From Eulemur rufifrons (lineage: Eukaryota; Chordata; Mammalia; Primates; Lemuridae), in the NCBI RefSeq assembly GCF_041146395.1, contig NC_090997.1:40837501-40901500 (forward strand): a stretch of 64,000 nucleotides of DNA, read 5' to 3'. The position numbers were made by a program, and so were the translations under genes. Positions 36,085 to 48,004 of this stretch are shown one piece after another. Every line of letters begins with the position of its first letter. Position 1 is the first letter of the stretch. The notes under the pieces are model-generated. The model was given only the letters and a program-made list of their open reading frames with translations, did not search any database and had not been told where the DNA came from.

Positions 36085-36760
36085 GCAAACAGCTAAGTGC
36101 TAGGGAGCAGAGGTATTTTGAGGAAAACTGGAAGGGCTGTCTTCACTAAGAACTCTGTAAGGCGGTGAAGCTTAGGCAATGCTCTGGTGATGTACATGTG
36201 CCAGGATGTGACACAAAAGTGGCTGTGGAGGATGGTGATTACTCCAGTTCTGCAAGGAATCTGGTAAAACTTTATTTCCTGGAGAACTTGAGCACCTGAT
36301 GAACGAGCACACAGGCAGCAGTGCCCCAAGGAAGTGTGCCAGCAGAGGTAGGGTGCAAGCAGCAGCAGTGTACCTAGGAGCGGTTTCAACATCTGCACAG
36401 TTATCGATATTGATACGCAGTAGAGATGCTGACGCCAGCTGATGAAGGCATTGCATTGAAAATGGCGGCTCATGGGGAGGCCAAGGGGAGGCAATTTCAT
36501 GCAGCTTTGCTGGCTATGACCTTTGCTTAAGGAGACGGGGGTGCGAGAGTAGAACATGGCATGTGCTGTGGTGCCTCTTATAGGATCTGTGCCTGAATAC
36601 ATGTGAGACACTCCTGGACACTCCCAGGAAAACCTGTAGGGAGCCCCTCAATGGGAGTGAGATGAAAGTCTGACTTACGCTGTCTGAGGGCTCCCATTAC
36701 TTTTACCATGGATTCCCATGGACTCAGGACACACATAGCTCCTTAAAATAAGGTACATAT
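36085..36760 (-). other. Unclassified CpG-bearing block, possibly an LTR
   Basis: The block is richer in CpG than its surroundings. On the minus strand it has TATAAGAGG (36574-36582) and, about 300 bases downstream, AATAAA (36271-36276). This spacing is compatible with an LTR promoter and polyadenylation signal. It also holds a 172-codon minus frame (36093-36611) without recognisable domains. No family match or terminal TG/CA with target duplication could be established. Confidence 0.3.
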
Positions 36761-36764
36761 ATGC

Positions 36765-37370
36765 AAATTCAAAAAAAAATGTTAAGATGATCAGGTTTTC
36801 ACTTCTTACCTCATCTCCTAGATAGATTTTTTTTTTTTTTTTCTGTGCTGCTTGTTATGTTTTTAAGAGTGAGGAACATTTAACCAGTCACTGCTTTGAA
36901 ACCTTTACTACTCCTTATAATGTACAGTAGGGTCACAACTTAAGGACAATGGGTGGGCAGGTAGGTAAGTATGTGTGAATGTGTGACCTGATGTTTATAA
37001 GACAATAGGGAGTGACTGGAGAGAGCACAGACCCTGTCGGAAGGCATGCTACTTCACTGAAAACAAAACAAAAACCAGACCCCCAGCTTGGCCACACAAA
37101 GCCAGTCTGTGGGCCATATTAAGTCAACAGGCCACATGGATCATTACTATCCTCATTGTTCTAATCCTCATCACGTAGAGAGTTGATCTCTCCCTCAACA
37201 TAGCCACGATTAACCCTCTTTCACAGTTCACGTGGATGAAAACCAATAGAAGCAGGCCATCGTATCACTCCAGTTATCCTGTGAGCTGCTCAAAAGCAGG
37301 GAGCCTACTGCTTTGCCTTCATATTCTGGGTACCTATCCAGGGTGCCAATAATTGCCAATAATGCTCTCA
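36765..37370. other. Unassigned sequence with a T16 run
   Basis: Sixteen T residues lie at 36827-36842. A ggtaggtaagtatgtgtgaatgtgtg stretch at about 36958-36985 is simple GT-rich sequence. Nothing else was recognised. Confidence 0.45.
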
Positions 37371-37374
37371 CGGG

Positions 37375-37620
37375 GAAACCACATCAGATAAATGGGAATG
37401 ATAATCCCTTCCAGCCACTGAGAGTTCATGTCTTGCCAGGCACTATACTAAGGGTTTTCCTCATGCCATTTTATTTAATCTTCCCAACTAACCTATTGTG
37501 TAAGAGCTATTATTATCTGGATTTTATGGAGGAGAGAACTGAGGCCAGAGTCACACAAGTGATGAAGCAGATATTCCATGAATCCAAAGTCATGACTTTA
37601 ACCAAAATGTATATACTTTT
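37375..37620 (-). repeat. MIR SINE, antisense
   Basis: Antisense MIR features: gccaggcactatactaagggttttcctcatgccattttatttaatcttcccaac, gagctattattatctgg and gagaactgaggccagagtcacac. Confidence 0.7.
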
Positions 37621-37737
37621 GATAAAGCAAGAGTGAGTCCGTGGTTCAAGGACTATGCAATAGGGTAAAGGGAAAGATATTGAATATGGGCAATATTTAA
37701 CAAAGAATTATTGTTTGCAAAGATAGATCTTAGGAGC

Positions 37738-37935
37738 ATTAGCGAGAGGGCAGGAGCCGTGGATCAGGCAGAGCTTGGGCAGAGGCTGGGTGGAGACGGA
37801 GGTCCCCGTGGTGGGGCTGGAGCGTGATCTGACCAGGGTGGTGGGTGGAGGCAGCCTTGGGGTGAGCCGCTCTGCTACCACAGCCCCTCCCCCTCCTGCT
37901 CCGCCCCTCACCTGCCCACTGACACAAGTTCCAAC
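37738..37935. other. GC-rich, CpG-containing island of about 200 bp
   Basis: This segment is strikingly GC-rich within AT-rich DNA and has about seven CpG dinucleotides. It contains a GC-box-like ctccgcccc near 37900, and its minus strand has several G runs. Open frames cross it on both strands (37708-37911 and 37739-37987 minus, 37775-37957 plus), as expected in stop-poor GC-rich DNA. It may be an unrecognised repeat or a regulatory piece. Confidence 0.4.
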
Positions 37936-38311
37936 TGAGAGCTACACTAAAACTTAGAAAAAAAAGTACGTCATATATTTGAAGCAAATGTGATTTTTCT
38001 GTCCATCTCCCACCCTGCCCTTGGGCATCTGGCCTCTATTAAGTTGGAAACAGAAAAATATAAACTTCAGTCATGTGGAGAAAAGGACAAAGACGTTCCC
38101 CTTCATACCACATCAGAGTTCTGCCCCAAGGAGTGGGTTTGATGTGTTATAGATGTTTCTCTCCGAGAGAAGGGCCTAAAGAGATCAGAGCCAATGAACC
38201 TTAGCCCCGCAGGGCCTGCCCCATGTCATCTCTGGATTTCATTAGGAATGATTTCTAGCATTAACATTTCTGACAATGAACAGGATCTTCCCATACTTCC
38301 TAATGGCAGCC

Positions 38312-38729
38312 TGTGATGCGGAATTTTATGTGTCAACTTGGCTAGGCCACTGCACCCAGATATTTGGTCAAACATTATTAGATGTTCCTGTGAAGGTATA
38401 AATATTTTTAGAGGACGTAAACATATAAATCGGTATACTTTGAGTAAAACACATTACCCTGCATGATGGGGGCGGGTCTTATCCAGTCAGGTGAAGGCCT
38501 AAGAGAAACATCCCAGCCTCTTCAGAGGAAGAGGGAATTCTGCCAGCAGACAGCCGCTGGACTCAAATAGCAGCTCTTCCCTGCGTTTCCAGCCTGCAGA
38601 CCTACCCTGCAGATTCTGGACTTGCCAAGCCTCCATAATGGTATGGGCTAGTTCCTTAAAATAAATCATTCTCTATACACACATACATCCTGTTAGTTCT
38701 ATTTCGCTGGAGAATCTTGTAGAAACACA
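38312..38729 (+). mobile_element. Solo LTR-like element (MaLR/ERV type)
   Basis: It begins tgtgatgcggaattttatgtgtcaacttggctaggcc and includes agatatttggtcaaacattatt and gcgggtcttatccagtcagg. It also has cctccataatgg, an AATAAA signal near 38661 and ttagttctatttcgctggagaatcttg near its end. I know this as a common mammalian LTR-type repeat but cannot fix its family. A 5-bp target duplication is not clear. Confidence 0.6.
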
Positions 38730-38734
38730 CCCTA

Positions 38735-39715
38735 TTTTATGAATTCTAAGATGTACATTTTTTCACATTTCTCTAAAATCATAAAGTATTTTAAATTGAC
38801 ATTGTTTCCAATGAAATATGATTGTTCCCAGTATTTAACAGCATATGCAACATTCTGCCAAGTAGATCATACTTTGGGACCTGCAGGCCCACAGTTTGCC
38901 GTATTGAGCTGAGAGATTGTAGTATAACCACCTTCCATGATTGGTGGTGGTAGCCACGCACTGACTTTTCTCCAAGGATCTTGGAGCTCTGTGCAGTTTT
39001 AAATAATTATTTTCCATAACCCTGTCATTTAGCTGCCATCTGTAAGCTCTGAAAAATACATTTTTTCCAGGGGATGAAAAATATGACCTTATGAGGGAGG
39101 CAAAGTCCTAAAGGAAGGTTTTGAAAGGAAATAACAGGAAAAGAGAATGGAATATATTTCTTCTCAAGTAAGCTTCATTGTACTACTTAAGCCCCACTTT
39201 CCTTCCACTACAGGTTTCTAGCATTTTAGCCAATAATTGTACTTTCTTTATTCTGTTGCAAGTGGCAGTTTATTTTTCTACCTGGTACATTTTCAAAAGT
39301 ATTGGATAATTGGCCAGTACCGCTAAAGTTTTTTTGACATATCACTGTCTTACCCAAAACTAAGACTTGAAGGTAAGAGTAGGTCTTAGGTGTGCGTGTA
39401 TCTTTAGTACTTGGCATGTGCACAAGGTATGCATGGACAGCTGTCAACACGTGCGTGTTGTTGAATGTGTAGACTACGGTGTGAAGTGTTGGCAAATGTC
39501 CAGGCACCCAAGGTAGCCCTCCCAAATCTACATTCTCAAGGTCATCAAATAAATGAGAGTATTTGTCTCCCTTTATATATTTATTGATACATATTATGTT
39601 CTCCCTCATATTCCAAGGGGGTGGTATGGGGAAAGAGAGAGGTTGGTGGGGAGGAGAAGTTGAGTGAATGAGAGAGACAGATTGTCTCTTCTGGGTTAGG
39701 AATACCTTGAAGATG
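38735..39715. other. Unassigned sequence
   Basis: A 127-codon minus frame lies at 39226-39609 with no domain I recognise and no promoter, splice or polyadenylation context. No repeat was recognised. Confidence 0.45.
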
Positions 39716-39719
39716 TCTT

Positions 39720-39925
39720 AGTCAAAATAGCTACTAGTTTGAATACAGGTTCTGTCACATAGAGGCTCTATCTATAACTTTGGAATAATAACTTTTCTGA
39801 TCTTCAGTTTTTTGTGCTTGGAAAGTGAACATAATATCTACATTGAAGAGTTTTGTGAGGCTTAAAAATACTTTTTGAAAGAAACAGGCATTCAATATTG
39901 CCATAGAAATGGTAGCTGTCATCAT
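39720..39925 (+). repeat. MIR SINE
   Basis: Sense MIR: tttgaatacaggttctgtcac, aactttggaataataac, tctgatcttcagtttttt and gagttttgtgaggcttaaaaata. Confidence 0.65.
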
Positions 39926-39929
39926 TCTG

Positions 39930-40010
39930 TCTCCCTTTCCTGCTGTAGCTCTAGGCACAGTGCCTTGGACTTGGAAGGTACTCAGTCATGTTTGTTGAAT
40001 GAATCACAAA
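39930..40010 (+). repeat. L2 LINE 3' terminus, short
   Basis: The block agctctaggcacagtgccttggacttggaaggtactcagtcatgtttgttgaatgaatc is a typical L2 end. It abuts the preceding MIR. Confidence 0.5.
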
Positions 40011-40014
40011 GAAG

Positions 40015-41450
40015 TGTCTTGACAAAACACACACACTATTTTTGGCTTTCTATACAACATGCAATAAATTTTATGGCCTGACTCTTAGGAGTACAAAGTA
40101 AAGAATCATTTATGATGTGATCCTTTTTCACCCCAAATGTTCAATATTTTCAACCAAGGAGCCATCAGCTCCATTGTATTACTCATGCTCTAACCTTTCT
40201 CTCCTTAAAAAATATCATCTTTATTTAAATGAAAATAACAACCAAAAAACAAGCAGACAAACAAAACTGAAGATACTTTAGTTAAACCATGGTTTTGCTA
40301 GTATGAATTTTCACACAGTAAAACAAGATGCTTATTTCTAGTTTTTAAGAGATAAAATCACAACACAGATTTTTAAAAAAAATATTAAATACATATATTT
40401 CATCAGAGAGAAAAGAACTGGGGAATAGCTTATTGATCCAGGAGCTGAAGGATTAAGTACTGAGCTACACGTGTATTTGAAGACCTAGTAAACAAAAAAA
40501 GCATTAAGGAAAAAGAATTAGAAGAAATTGAGAGATTACCTGAATCTTTCAAAGGATAAAATGATTATTGGGCATTTGGCTAAGTAGATAAAATGAAGTG
40601 GAGAAAGGAGGAATTATATAGATCATATAACTGGTATAATAAACAGGTTTATTAAACTCTGTCTTTGCCTTGTGAGTAATTAGCATAACTACTATAGTTT
40701 TATTACAGCTAAAATTCAGAGTAGAGAGGCACTGTCTCAGTGATGCAAACAGGCCTGTTTCTGGTGGGGAAAAAATGCAACTCAATATTCTGTTGAGACA
40801 TAATACAACACAGACATCTTAATGTTAAAATTATTTCTCTTCTCATGTCTTTCTTTCCTTCCTTTTTCTCCTGTCTTCCTCCCCTACCCACCATCTGTTT
40901 GTTTGGAAGATCAATGAATGAATCATCCAACCAGGCGAACAAACTCTGGATGACACATTACTTTAAGCCACATCTGAAATGAATTGAAAGTTTAAAAGAC
41001 CACATAATAACATCAGTCGGTATGCATGCTTTTCTTGCTGAAAGATGATCAGATGCCAGAAGGTCCCTCTGTAACACACTGTCCCAGGAACTATCAATTC
41101 CAACATCTACACATAAGTTCCCCACGTGAAATGTTGATGGCCATTTTGTACTTACTGATTATACCTCCATAATTCTTCAGATAAATAATTCACCAGATTA
41201 TGGTAGCATTTAGTCAGCGAATCACACTAATGGCTAGAAATAAGTGTCAAAACCACATTTCAAGTGGCAATGGAAAGGGCAAAGCCTAGATGGACTGGAA
41301 GCTGAGAGCAGACAGATGGAAGGAAGGTAGGAAGGTGAGAGGGAAGGAAGAAAGTGTTGGTGGGTGGATGGATTTAGGGCCAGATTAGTTCAAAAGCCTA
41401 AGTCATATTTCAATTCTGAGATGTGAAAGTTAGTGGATGCTGAAATCCAA
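40015..41450. other. Unassigned AT-rich sequence with GGAA-rich tract
   Basis: No gene or named repeat was identified. A pyrimidine-rich stretch lies at about 40845-40890 and a GGAA/GGTA-rich stretch at about 41316-41372. Confidence 0.45.
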
Positions 41451-41454
41451 GCAG

Positions 41455-41720
41455 GCACTGTATTTATTCAATGGAACCATTTAACTAATATAATACTGTC
41501 TACCAGGAGATCTTCTATAATAGATATTGAGGATATGTCACTGAACAAAATGTAAATCCGTGAACTCCTAGAAATTATATTCCAGTGGTGGGAAGATAAC
41601 AGCAAAGAATTAATGCATTCAATCAATAAATTATAAAGTATATTGAAAGAGTAAAAGAAGTGCTATAGAAGAATTAAAAATCAGAATGAGGAGGATTGTA
41701 AATGCCAGAGTGAAAGTTTC
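41455..41720 (-). repeat. L2 LINE 3' region, antisense
   Basis: The order gtatttattcaatggaacca, atgtcactgaacaaaatgtaaatcc, ctagaaattatattccagtgg and aataaattataaag is antisense L2 near its 3' end. Confidence 0.5.
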
Positions 41721-42004
41721 AGTTTAAATGATGTAGTCTTAGAATGAGGATTATTCCTTAATTATCAATAATCCACCAGAAAATGGCAGAATCACAAAAC
41801 TAACGTGACACAAAGATAGGAATTTTATGAAGGTACATAAAAAGAACTCATCACATTTTTTATCTAATTTAAATAAAATATTTACTATGTACATAACACC
41901 AGAGAAGCTCTGGCAACATTTCAGAGACAGTTGCATGTCCATATGGTTCTATAATAAAACACCTTGCTACTGAAACAAAGAATGCCGGTATGTGCATTTC
42001 ACTT

Positions 42005-42150
42005 ACTGGCATGGTCAAAGTCCTTTTAAACAGTGTTTCATCTCATCATTGTCCAGGGACTGATATCATTATCCCTATTTCACAGGCGGGGACATTGAGG
42101 TCCAAAGAATGTTTATGACTAAACACAATGAGTCAGCGGTAAGGATTATG
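42005..42150 (-). repeat. MIR SINE, antisense
   Basis: The stretch tgatatcattatccctatttcacaggcggggacattgaggtccaaag matches antisense MIR. Confidence 0.65.
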
Positions 42151-42154
42151 GAAA

Positions 42155-43000
42155 ATGCATGTCCCAGGCAGCATGCAAATGACTTCATCTTATGTGGGTT
42201 TGGCCATGTAAGAAGTGAAATTATCTCAGCAATTTTGTGAACTTGGTTTTCTTCATAATTATCCCTCTTCCTGTCTGGCTGTCCCCAACGACCCAGTTAC
42301 TGAGTAAAAGCTCTGTGAGAGCTAAGGATGAGGGCAAATGCCTTGAAAACACCATAATAGTATACAGAACGTGCCGCGCCACAGAATTTCTCTAATGAAG
42401 AAATTCAGGAAAAGACTAAGTACTGCCAAAAAGTTTAAGTTCCCAAGTATTTCTTTCATCTTAGAAAAGTGCCTTTTTGACTCACACTTCATAGGAAAAT
42501 GACAAAGGCTTTATAGGAAGTCCCTTATCTTCTTTTACTTTTTAAATCTTAAGAACATGGTTAATACTACATATTTGTGGGTCAGCTAATAAACTCACTG
42601 ATTACACTTGGCAAGTGACAGTAATGGCAGCAACCTGTCAAATTTAGGCAACAATGATGATTTCTTTAAATTTGGAATTCAAGATAAAATTGGGAAATTC
42701 ATTAAGAAAGGATGTTGCTCATTTACGTCATCCTATCACGTAATTTGAAATTTAAAGCCAAGGAAATGCAGCTATTTTATATCACTTGATCATTCTGAAA
42801 GTTTTCCAAGTTATTGCAGACTAAACTTAAAGCAGGATATTGTATTAATCAACTCTTAAATATTAATGTGGCCCTGCCAAACTGGTTTCCTTAAAATCTC
42901 TTTCATTTGTGTTACTCTACAATTTTCTCATGTAAGAGATGAAGATAAATGTGCCGGCTACTAATCCATTTTTCTACCTAGATTACTATAGTCCCACATT
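42155..43000. other. Unassigned AT-rich sequence
   Basis: No gene, repeat or notable structure was recognised. Confidence 0.45.
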
Positions 43001-43003
43001 TAG

Positions 43004-43031
<28 letters not shown>
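43004..43031 (+). repeat. (AC)14 microsatellite
   Basis: A pure dinucleotide run directly upstream of the left copy of a local duplication. It may have expanded within the duplicated unit. Confidence 0.95.
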
Positions 43032-43032
<1 letters not shown>

Positions 43033-43036
<4 letters not shown>

Positions 43037-43148
43037 AGTATAACAACAAATTACAGTGTATATTTTAAAAGTCTTTCTGTTTATAACCCCATATTACATA
43101 TTATTTGTATGAGATCATATATTTAAACCATTATCTTTTCACTGCCAA
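43033..43148 (+). repeat. Local direct duplication, copy A (116 bp)
   Basis: This segment, from aaagagtataacaacaaatt to cttttcactgccaa, recurs at 44076-44191 with about 11 substitutions and two single-base gaps by eye. The identity of the duplicated unit is unknown to me. Confidence 0.85.
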
Positions 43149-43149
43149 A

Positions 43150-44075
43150 TTGTCCCAAATAAGGGAATGCCTGCCTACTTATTTAGGGTAAAAGCCACTG
43201 AATATTCAAACCACTTTTGCCCAAGGTAAAATTTATCTACCTGTCATTAGTAATCATTTTCCTATCCTTGAAAGGTATCAGGATTAAAAAACCCAGGAAT
43301 TCCAAAATAAACAACTCCTCTCTCTCTCTGTCATCCCTGTCCTGCTGCTTCTGACCTTGATCCTAAAACCTGATTTGTGGCCTTGTCAAAGCCTGTCAAG
43401 CTGACTTAGGCTGGGGTTTACTTGATGGGAGTTTGAGTGTGCAATCAGGAGTGTGGGTTTTTGCTCTTTTCCAGAAAGAGGCCAGAGACATGTGGCCTGG
43501 ATGTAGCCCTAAGTGGCAGCCTGTTCTGGTTGGAAAGAAAATACATTGGCTTCACTATGGCCACTGCGACCTCTGGCAGTCTAATTTCTCAATTGGATTA
43601 TAGCGAGGTGCCCTACATACAGCTACTCTCAATAACTACACAAGGCTAACTTCATTGGTGAGAAGGCTAGAGCCTTCTTTGTGCAGGAAACTGGTAACAG
43701 GGTGACATCACTGGGTTCCAGAAGTTTTGAGAACTTCCATTTGGCTTCCAGAAACAATTCAAGGTGTTAATTCTGATTTATAAAACTGTCTGTGTTTTGG
43801 ATGCTGGTTACCATGAAATCAACTTTAAGGGTACAGCTAAAGAGTTCCCAGATTTACACTTGAGACACACAGAAGCAACACCCTTCCATGAAGAGCCAAG
43901 ATGGCTAGAATTAATGACACCTTAATCTAACAGAATCCTATTTTGTAAATTAAAATTTTTTTGCACTGAGTTCCCTTACTGAGTAGAAATACAAACATGG
44001 AGGAAGTATCACTGTGAAAATTTTAGCATTGACAGCTTTATATCCTTGACTGTTAAAACATTTAAAGTCCAATTT
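43150..44075. other. Unassigned sequence between duplicated copies
   Basis: A 70-codon frame (43437-43649) lies here without a recognisable domain. Nothing else was recognised. Confidence 0.4.
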
Positions 44076-44191
44076 AAAGAGTATAACAACAAATTCCAGT
44101 GTATGTTTTAATAGAGTTTCTGTTCATAACCCCATACCACATATTTATTTGATGAGATCATATATTTAAGCCATTATCTTCTCACTGGCAA
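44076..44191 (+). repeat. Local direct duplication, copy B (116 bp)
   Basis: Second copy of the 43033-43148 segment, same orientation, starting 1043 bases downstream. Sequence beyond its right edge does not match that beyond copy A. Upstream, a weak match (acattta-like) suggests homology may extend a few tens of bases. Confidence 0.85.
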
Positions 44192-44529
44192 GCATGCATT
44201 CCCATGAACCACAAGATTTGAATAAATTAGGTGTCATCTTCTGTAAATACATTTTTTTAAAATCTGTCTTTTATTTATACCAGATTTTTAAAAGAATTTG
44301 GCAGATTTTTTTTCCTTAATCCCTTTGTGAGTGTTGATTTAACACTTACATTTTTCTACTACATCCTAATTACTCAACCATCATTTCATTTTTCAAAAAA
44401 ATTGTGAACAATCTTTGAATGATCCAGACAGAGAGCAGTTGAGACCTGGGAATTTACCATGAGCACTCCATGGAACTAGCAGCATCATCAATGCTCAGCG
44501 CTACTGGACTGTTAATATCCTAGAGTGTT

Positions 44530-44826
44530 GCCTGGCGCAGTGGCTCACGCCTGTAATTCTAACACTTTGGGAGGTTGAGGCGGGAAGATCATTTGAGGCC
44601 AGGTGTTGGAGACCAGGCTGGGCAACATAGTGAGACCCCCATCTCTACAAAAAGTTTAAAAATTAGCCAGGCATGGTAAAGTGCACCTGTACTCCCAGTT
44701 ACTGGGGAGGCTGAGGCAAGAGGATTACTTGAGCCCAGGAGTTTGAGGTTGCAATGAACTATGATGATGCCACTGCACCCTAATCTGGGCAACAGAGTGA
44801 GGTCCTGTCTCCAAAAAATATATATT
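44530..44826 (+). mobile_element. Alu SINE, AluJ-like
   Basis: A dimeric Alu runs from gcctggcgcagtggctcacg, through aaaaattagccaggcatggt, to gggcaacagagtgaggtcctgtctcc and a short A-rich tail. It lacks the extra arm linker seen in the other two full Alus and has the older cactgcaccctaatctggg end, so it is AluJ-like. A short possible target duplication gagtgtt lies at 44523-44529 and 44830-44836. Confidence 0.93.
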
Positions 44827-44879
44827 AAGGAGTGTTTTAGGACCATTCTGTAACATTCCTTTCTCCTGCTGTTGGCTTC

Positions 44880-45000
44880 CTATTTTTACTTTTTCACCGA
44901 GAAGAAAATAGAAGCAGAATAATTAAGAGGCTTGCCCAAGGCCATTCTACAGATTAATGATAGAGATAGGTTTGGTGCATTGTATCTCTATGACAGCGGC
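44880..45000 (-). repeat. MIR SINE fragment, antisense
   Basis: The block gaagcagaataattaagaggcttgcccaaggccattctacagattaatgatagag matches antisense MIR. Confidence 0.6.
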
Positions 45001-45004
45001 TTTT

Positions 45005-47995
45005 TTGTGTGTGTACATTTCTCTACCAACTAAATTCATCTGTGTGCTATCAATAGATGATGTCAATCTCAAAAGTCAAACTATTCTTGCTATTCCTGTT
45101 AAACATACATATAGGAGATTGTATAAAAGAACAAGAAATCAGTAGAGACAGAGACAACTCAAGATATAAGTACAAGGAAAAGTACATAACTTTGAAATTG
45201 GACAGTTACTGACAGCCTCAAATACTCTTGCACTGGTATCAAAAGCAGAGAACCGATGTGCCAAAATGCTGGGAGGACCAACAGTTCCTCATCCCCTTTC
45301 ATAAGCTCACCAGTACAGTCACTAGCATAAAAGGTCAGGATTGTTAGCAACGCCTAACCACCTAATTGCCCAAGTAACTGTCTTGTCTTTTATAGGCCTC
45401 ATTGTCTTGAGCATGAAGGAAGTGGCAAACCAGTGAGACTGTAATCTATTATCTGTTACCACTAAGAACAGGGATGCATTGTGACACCAAGAGGAAAAAG
45501 ACCAAAGATACAGACACAGGGGAGACTCATACGATAAAGGCGGTACTAGATTCTGCCTTCGTCTTTCCTTCAAATGACTCACTTACAAGTATAAGTACCC
45601 TGGGGAGTGGGCAGCCAGAAAGAAAAGAAAGAGATTTGGTAGAAGAGCTTCAATAGGGTGGGCAAGGGGTGATTTGACACCAGGAGATTGTTTTACATAG
45701 AGGGTAGTTTCCTGGACCTGGTCCACATGGCCGTGAATGAGTCACATACACACACATCCTCACGAATTAGCTAGCCCGACAGGTTACTGAACGAAGCCCA
45801 CATATGAGGTGATAGAACATATGAGGCATCCACTTGCCAAGCCCCTCATTTGGTACATGTGCTGGAAGTTGGGCAGCTCTTACCAAAGGCAGGCTGCCTT
45901 GTTCTAGGGACTAGAAAACACATGAACAAAAGCAGATGCAAAATGAGCTGCAGTTGTAACATTGTTTTACTACAGCTAATCTGGCTGCCAAATATGATCA
46001 AAACAGCTTTTGTTTGCTTGTTTTAAGCCCTAGAGTTTGCAAGCTGTTGGCTTTTATGATTAAGACATCAATTTTGAGAAAATCCTTTAATTGTTATGCT
46101 TTTTAAAACCTTAATCCCTGGATGCCACTTTCAAGGTTTCCTTACCTCCCTTTTGTCCGACACTCTGTAAAATGTCAGCTCCACAGTTCTCTCATGAAAC
46201 AGTGCAAAGCTAACTAGAAAGATCATAAAACTATATGGCCAGAAACATTTATAATAAAGTAGTTCTTTCTTTTCTTATGAACTAGAGACTAGTGCAAACT
46301 TTTATATAGTACAAGCTTAAAATTAAGCTTTATTTAAATACTATTATTTAATACTAGAATCAGTTAACAACAAATATGGGAGTAATGGCAGTGAATAAAT
46401 CATGTTTTTATAAAGCTTTGGTTCTCCAGAAAAATTTTTAAAACATTTTGCAGTGAAATTTTTTAAGAACTTAAATTGGAAGAAAAAGAAAGGTACTAAA
46501 TGTAAAGCCTGGTTGAAATATTTTTCTATAAATTAGAAAATAAATATAGAGAGACATCAGATATCAAAATATGAGATATCAATTAGATATCAATTAGATA
46601 TAAGATAGTGTGCCAAGTAAATATATTCTGATTGTACCATAGAAGATCCATAGGTGGACTTAGGCAGTTAGCATATCCTTTAAAATAGTGTGAAAAGTGA
46701 AAAATTGTTTATCTTTGTCAAGATGTCTTCCACTGGATTCTGAAATGGTCCACAACATTTATAAGAAAGCTTTAAAGCCACTGACACAAAGAATACATCT
46801 TACATATTTCAAGTTTTTTCAGAAACCAATAGTGCTTTGCTTTTTTTAAGTGGTTTTTCCTAACTTTGGGTTGTTATACTTACTCAACTATAAGGCATTA
46901 TCTCCATCTTTTGTAATATTTGGTCTATGCAATCATTGTGTAATACAAATTCCTTTTTTGTACAGAAAAAAAGGGAAAAAGTGCCTAATGGAATAAAAAC
47001 TATTTTATAACTAATAAGAGTAGGACTGGAACCTTGGTGGATTTATTTAAAAATCAAAGCAAAAATGCACATATACTGCAGTATTTTATTATCTATAAAT
47101 TACAAAGCAGTTCTATTCTGTTCATTCTTTTTCAGAGAGAGAAAAACTTTGTTCTCCTGAATTTTCAAGGTAGTCAAAAGCACTGTAAGTATCTTATAAA
47201 AGGTTATTTGGAAATATGTTTAATGATTCAGCTACTAAAGAGTTGTCTTTTAAACGGTACAGACTGTCTTTATTTAAGGAATTTTTCATTTCCAAAGAAA
47301 TCTCATCAAAAATTGAATAGCTTCTCATCTTTACTGTCTGGGAGAAATGAGCAAAGGCCAGAATATTTCTCTTTATCCAAAAAAAAGTATTTTGCTTCTT
47401 CTTCCAGACTCCTATTCATCAAAAGCTTCCTGACTATAGGGCACAAAAAGAAAATTTTCACAAATCTGATAGAAAATCTAAAGTTCTGTATACAATGGCA
47501 AAGAATTTGCCAGCACACTTAGTAATAAATGCTCAATTGTCAATATGCATCATGCAGATGAAAGGAAAGTGGTTGCTTTGACATTTTTTTCAACTTTTTT
47601 AATTTATATAAACAGCATTCAAGATATGTTTTAAAGAAGCTATAGATGCCTGGTTTTGAAGTTTTATCTTTATGTGTATTCTGAGTAAGTATCGTCAAGT
47701 CGGAAAGTTGACTACAAACTTGCCTAACTCACAAGACATTATCTCAGACTTTTGTAATATTTGGCCTGTGATCACATTATATCCCAGTTAGCCATAAATG
47801 AATGCTCAAATCAAAAGAAAAAAGATCACAGGAGGAAAGGAAATGGCATTTGGACATTTCCTTTTTTGATATAGCTTTCAAGGGTTGGATTATTGGTTTT
47901 CTATTACCCTGCATAACAACATCTGAACTTTTTCTTGATATTCAAAGTTTTGATAATTTTATTCCAAAGGTTACATGCCTACTTTGCTTTTCAGT
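45005..47995. other. Unassigned AT-rich sequence, about 3 kb
   Basis: No gene or named repeat was identified. A 162-codon plus frame lies at 47034-47522, unusual in AT-rich DNA but with no recognisable domain. A small tandem repeat, gatatcaatta in two and a half copies, lies at 46575-46600. A roughly 52-bp imperfect match links 46885-46936 with 47725-47776. Confidence 0.45.
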
Positions 47996-48004
47996 TTAGC
48001 AATG

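Noticed and set aside
39226..39609. 127-codon minus frame as a possible gene
   Set aside because: There is no recognisable domain and no splice, promoter or polyadenylation context. The length is within reach of chance over 64 kb and six frames.
44589..44846. 85-codon minus frame
   Set aside because: It is the antisense translation of the AluJ-like element at 44530-44826.
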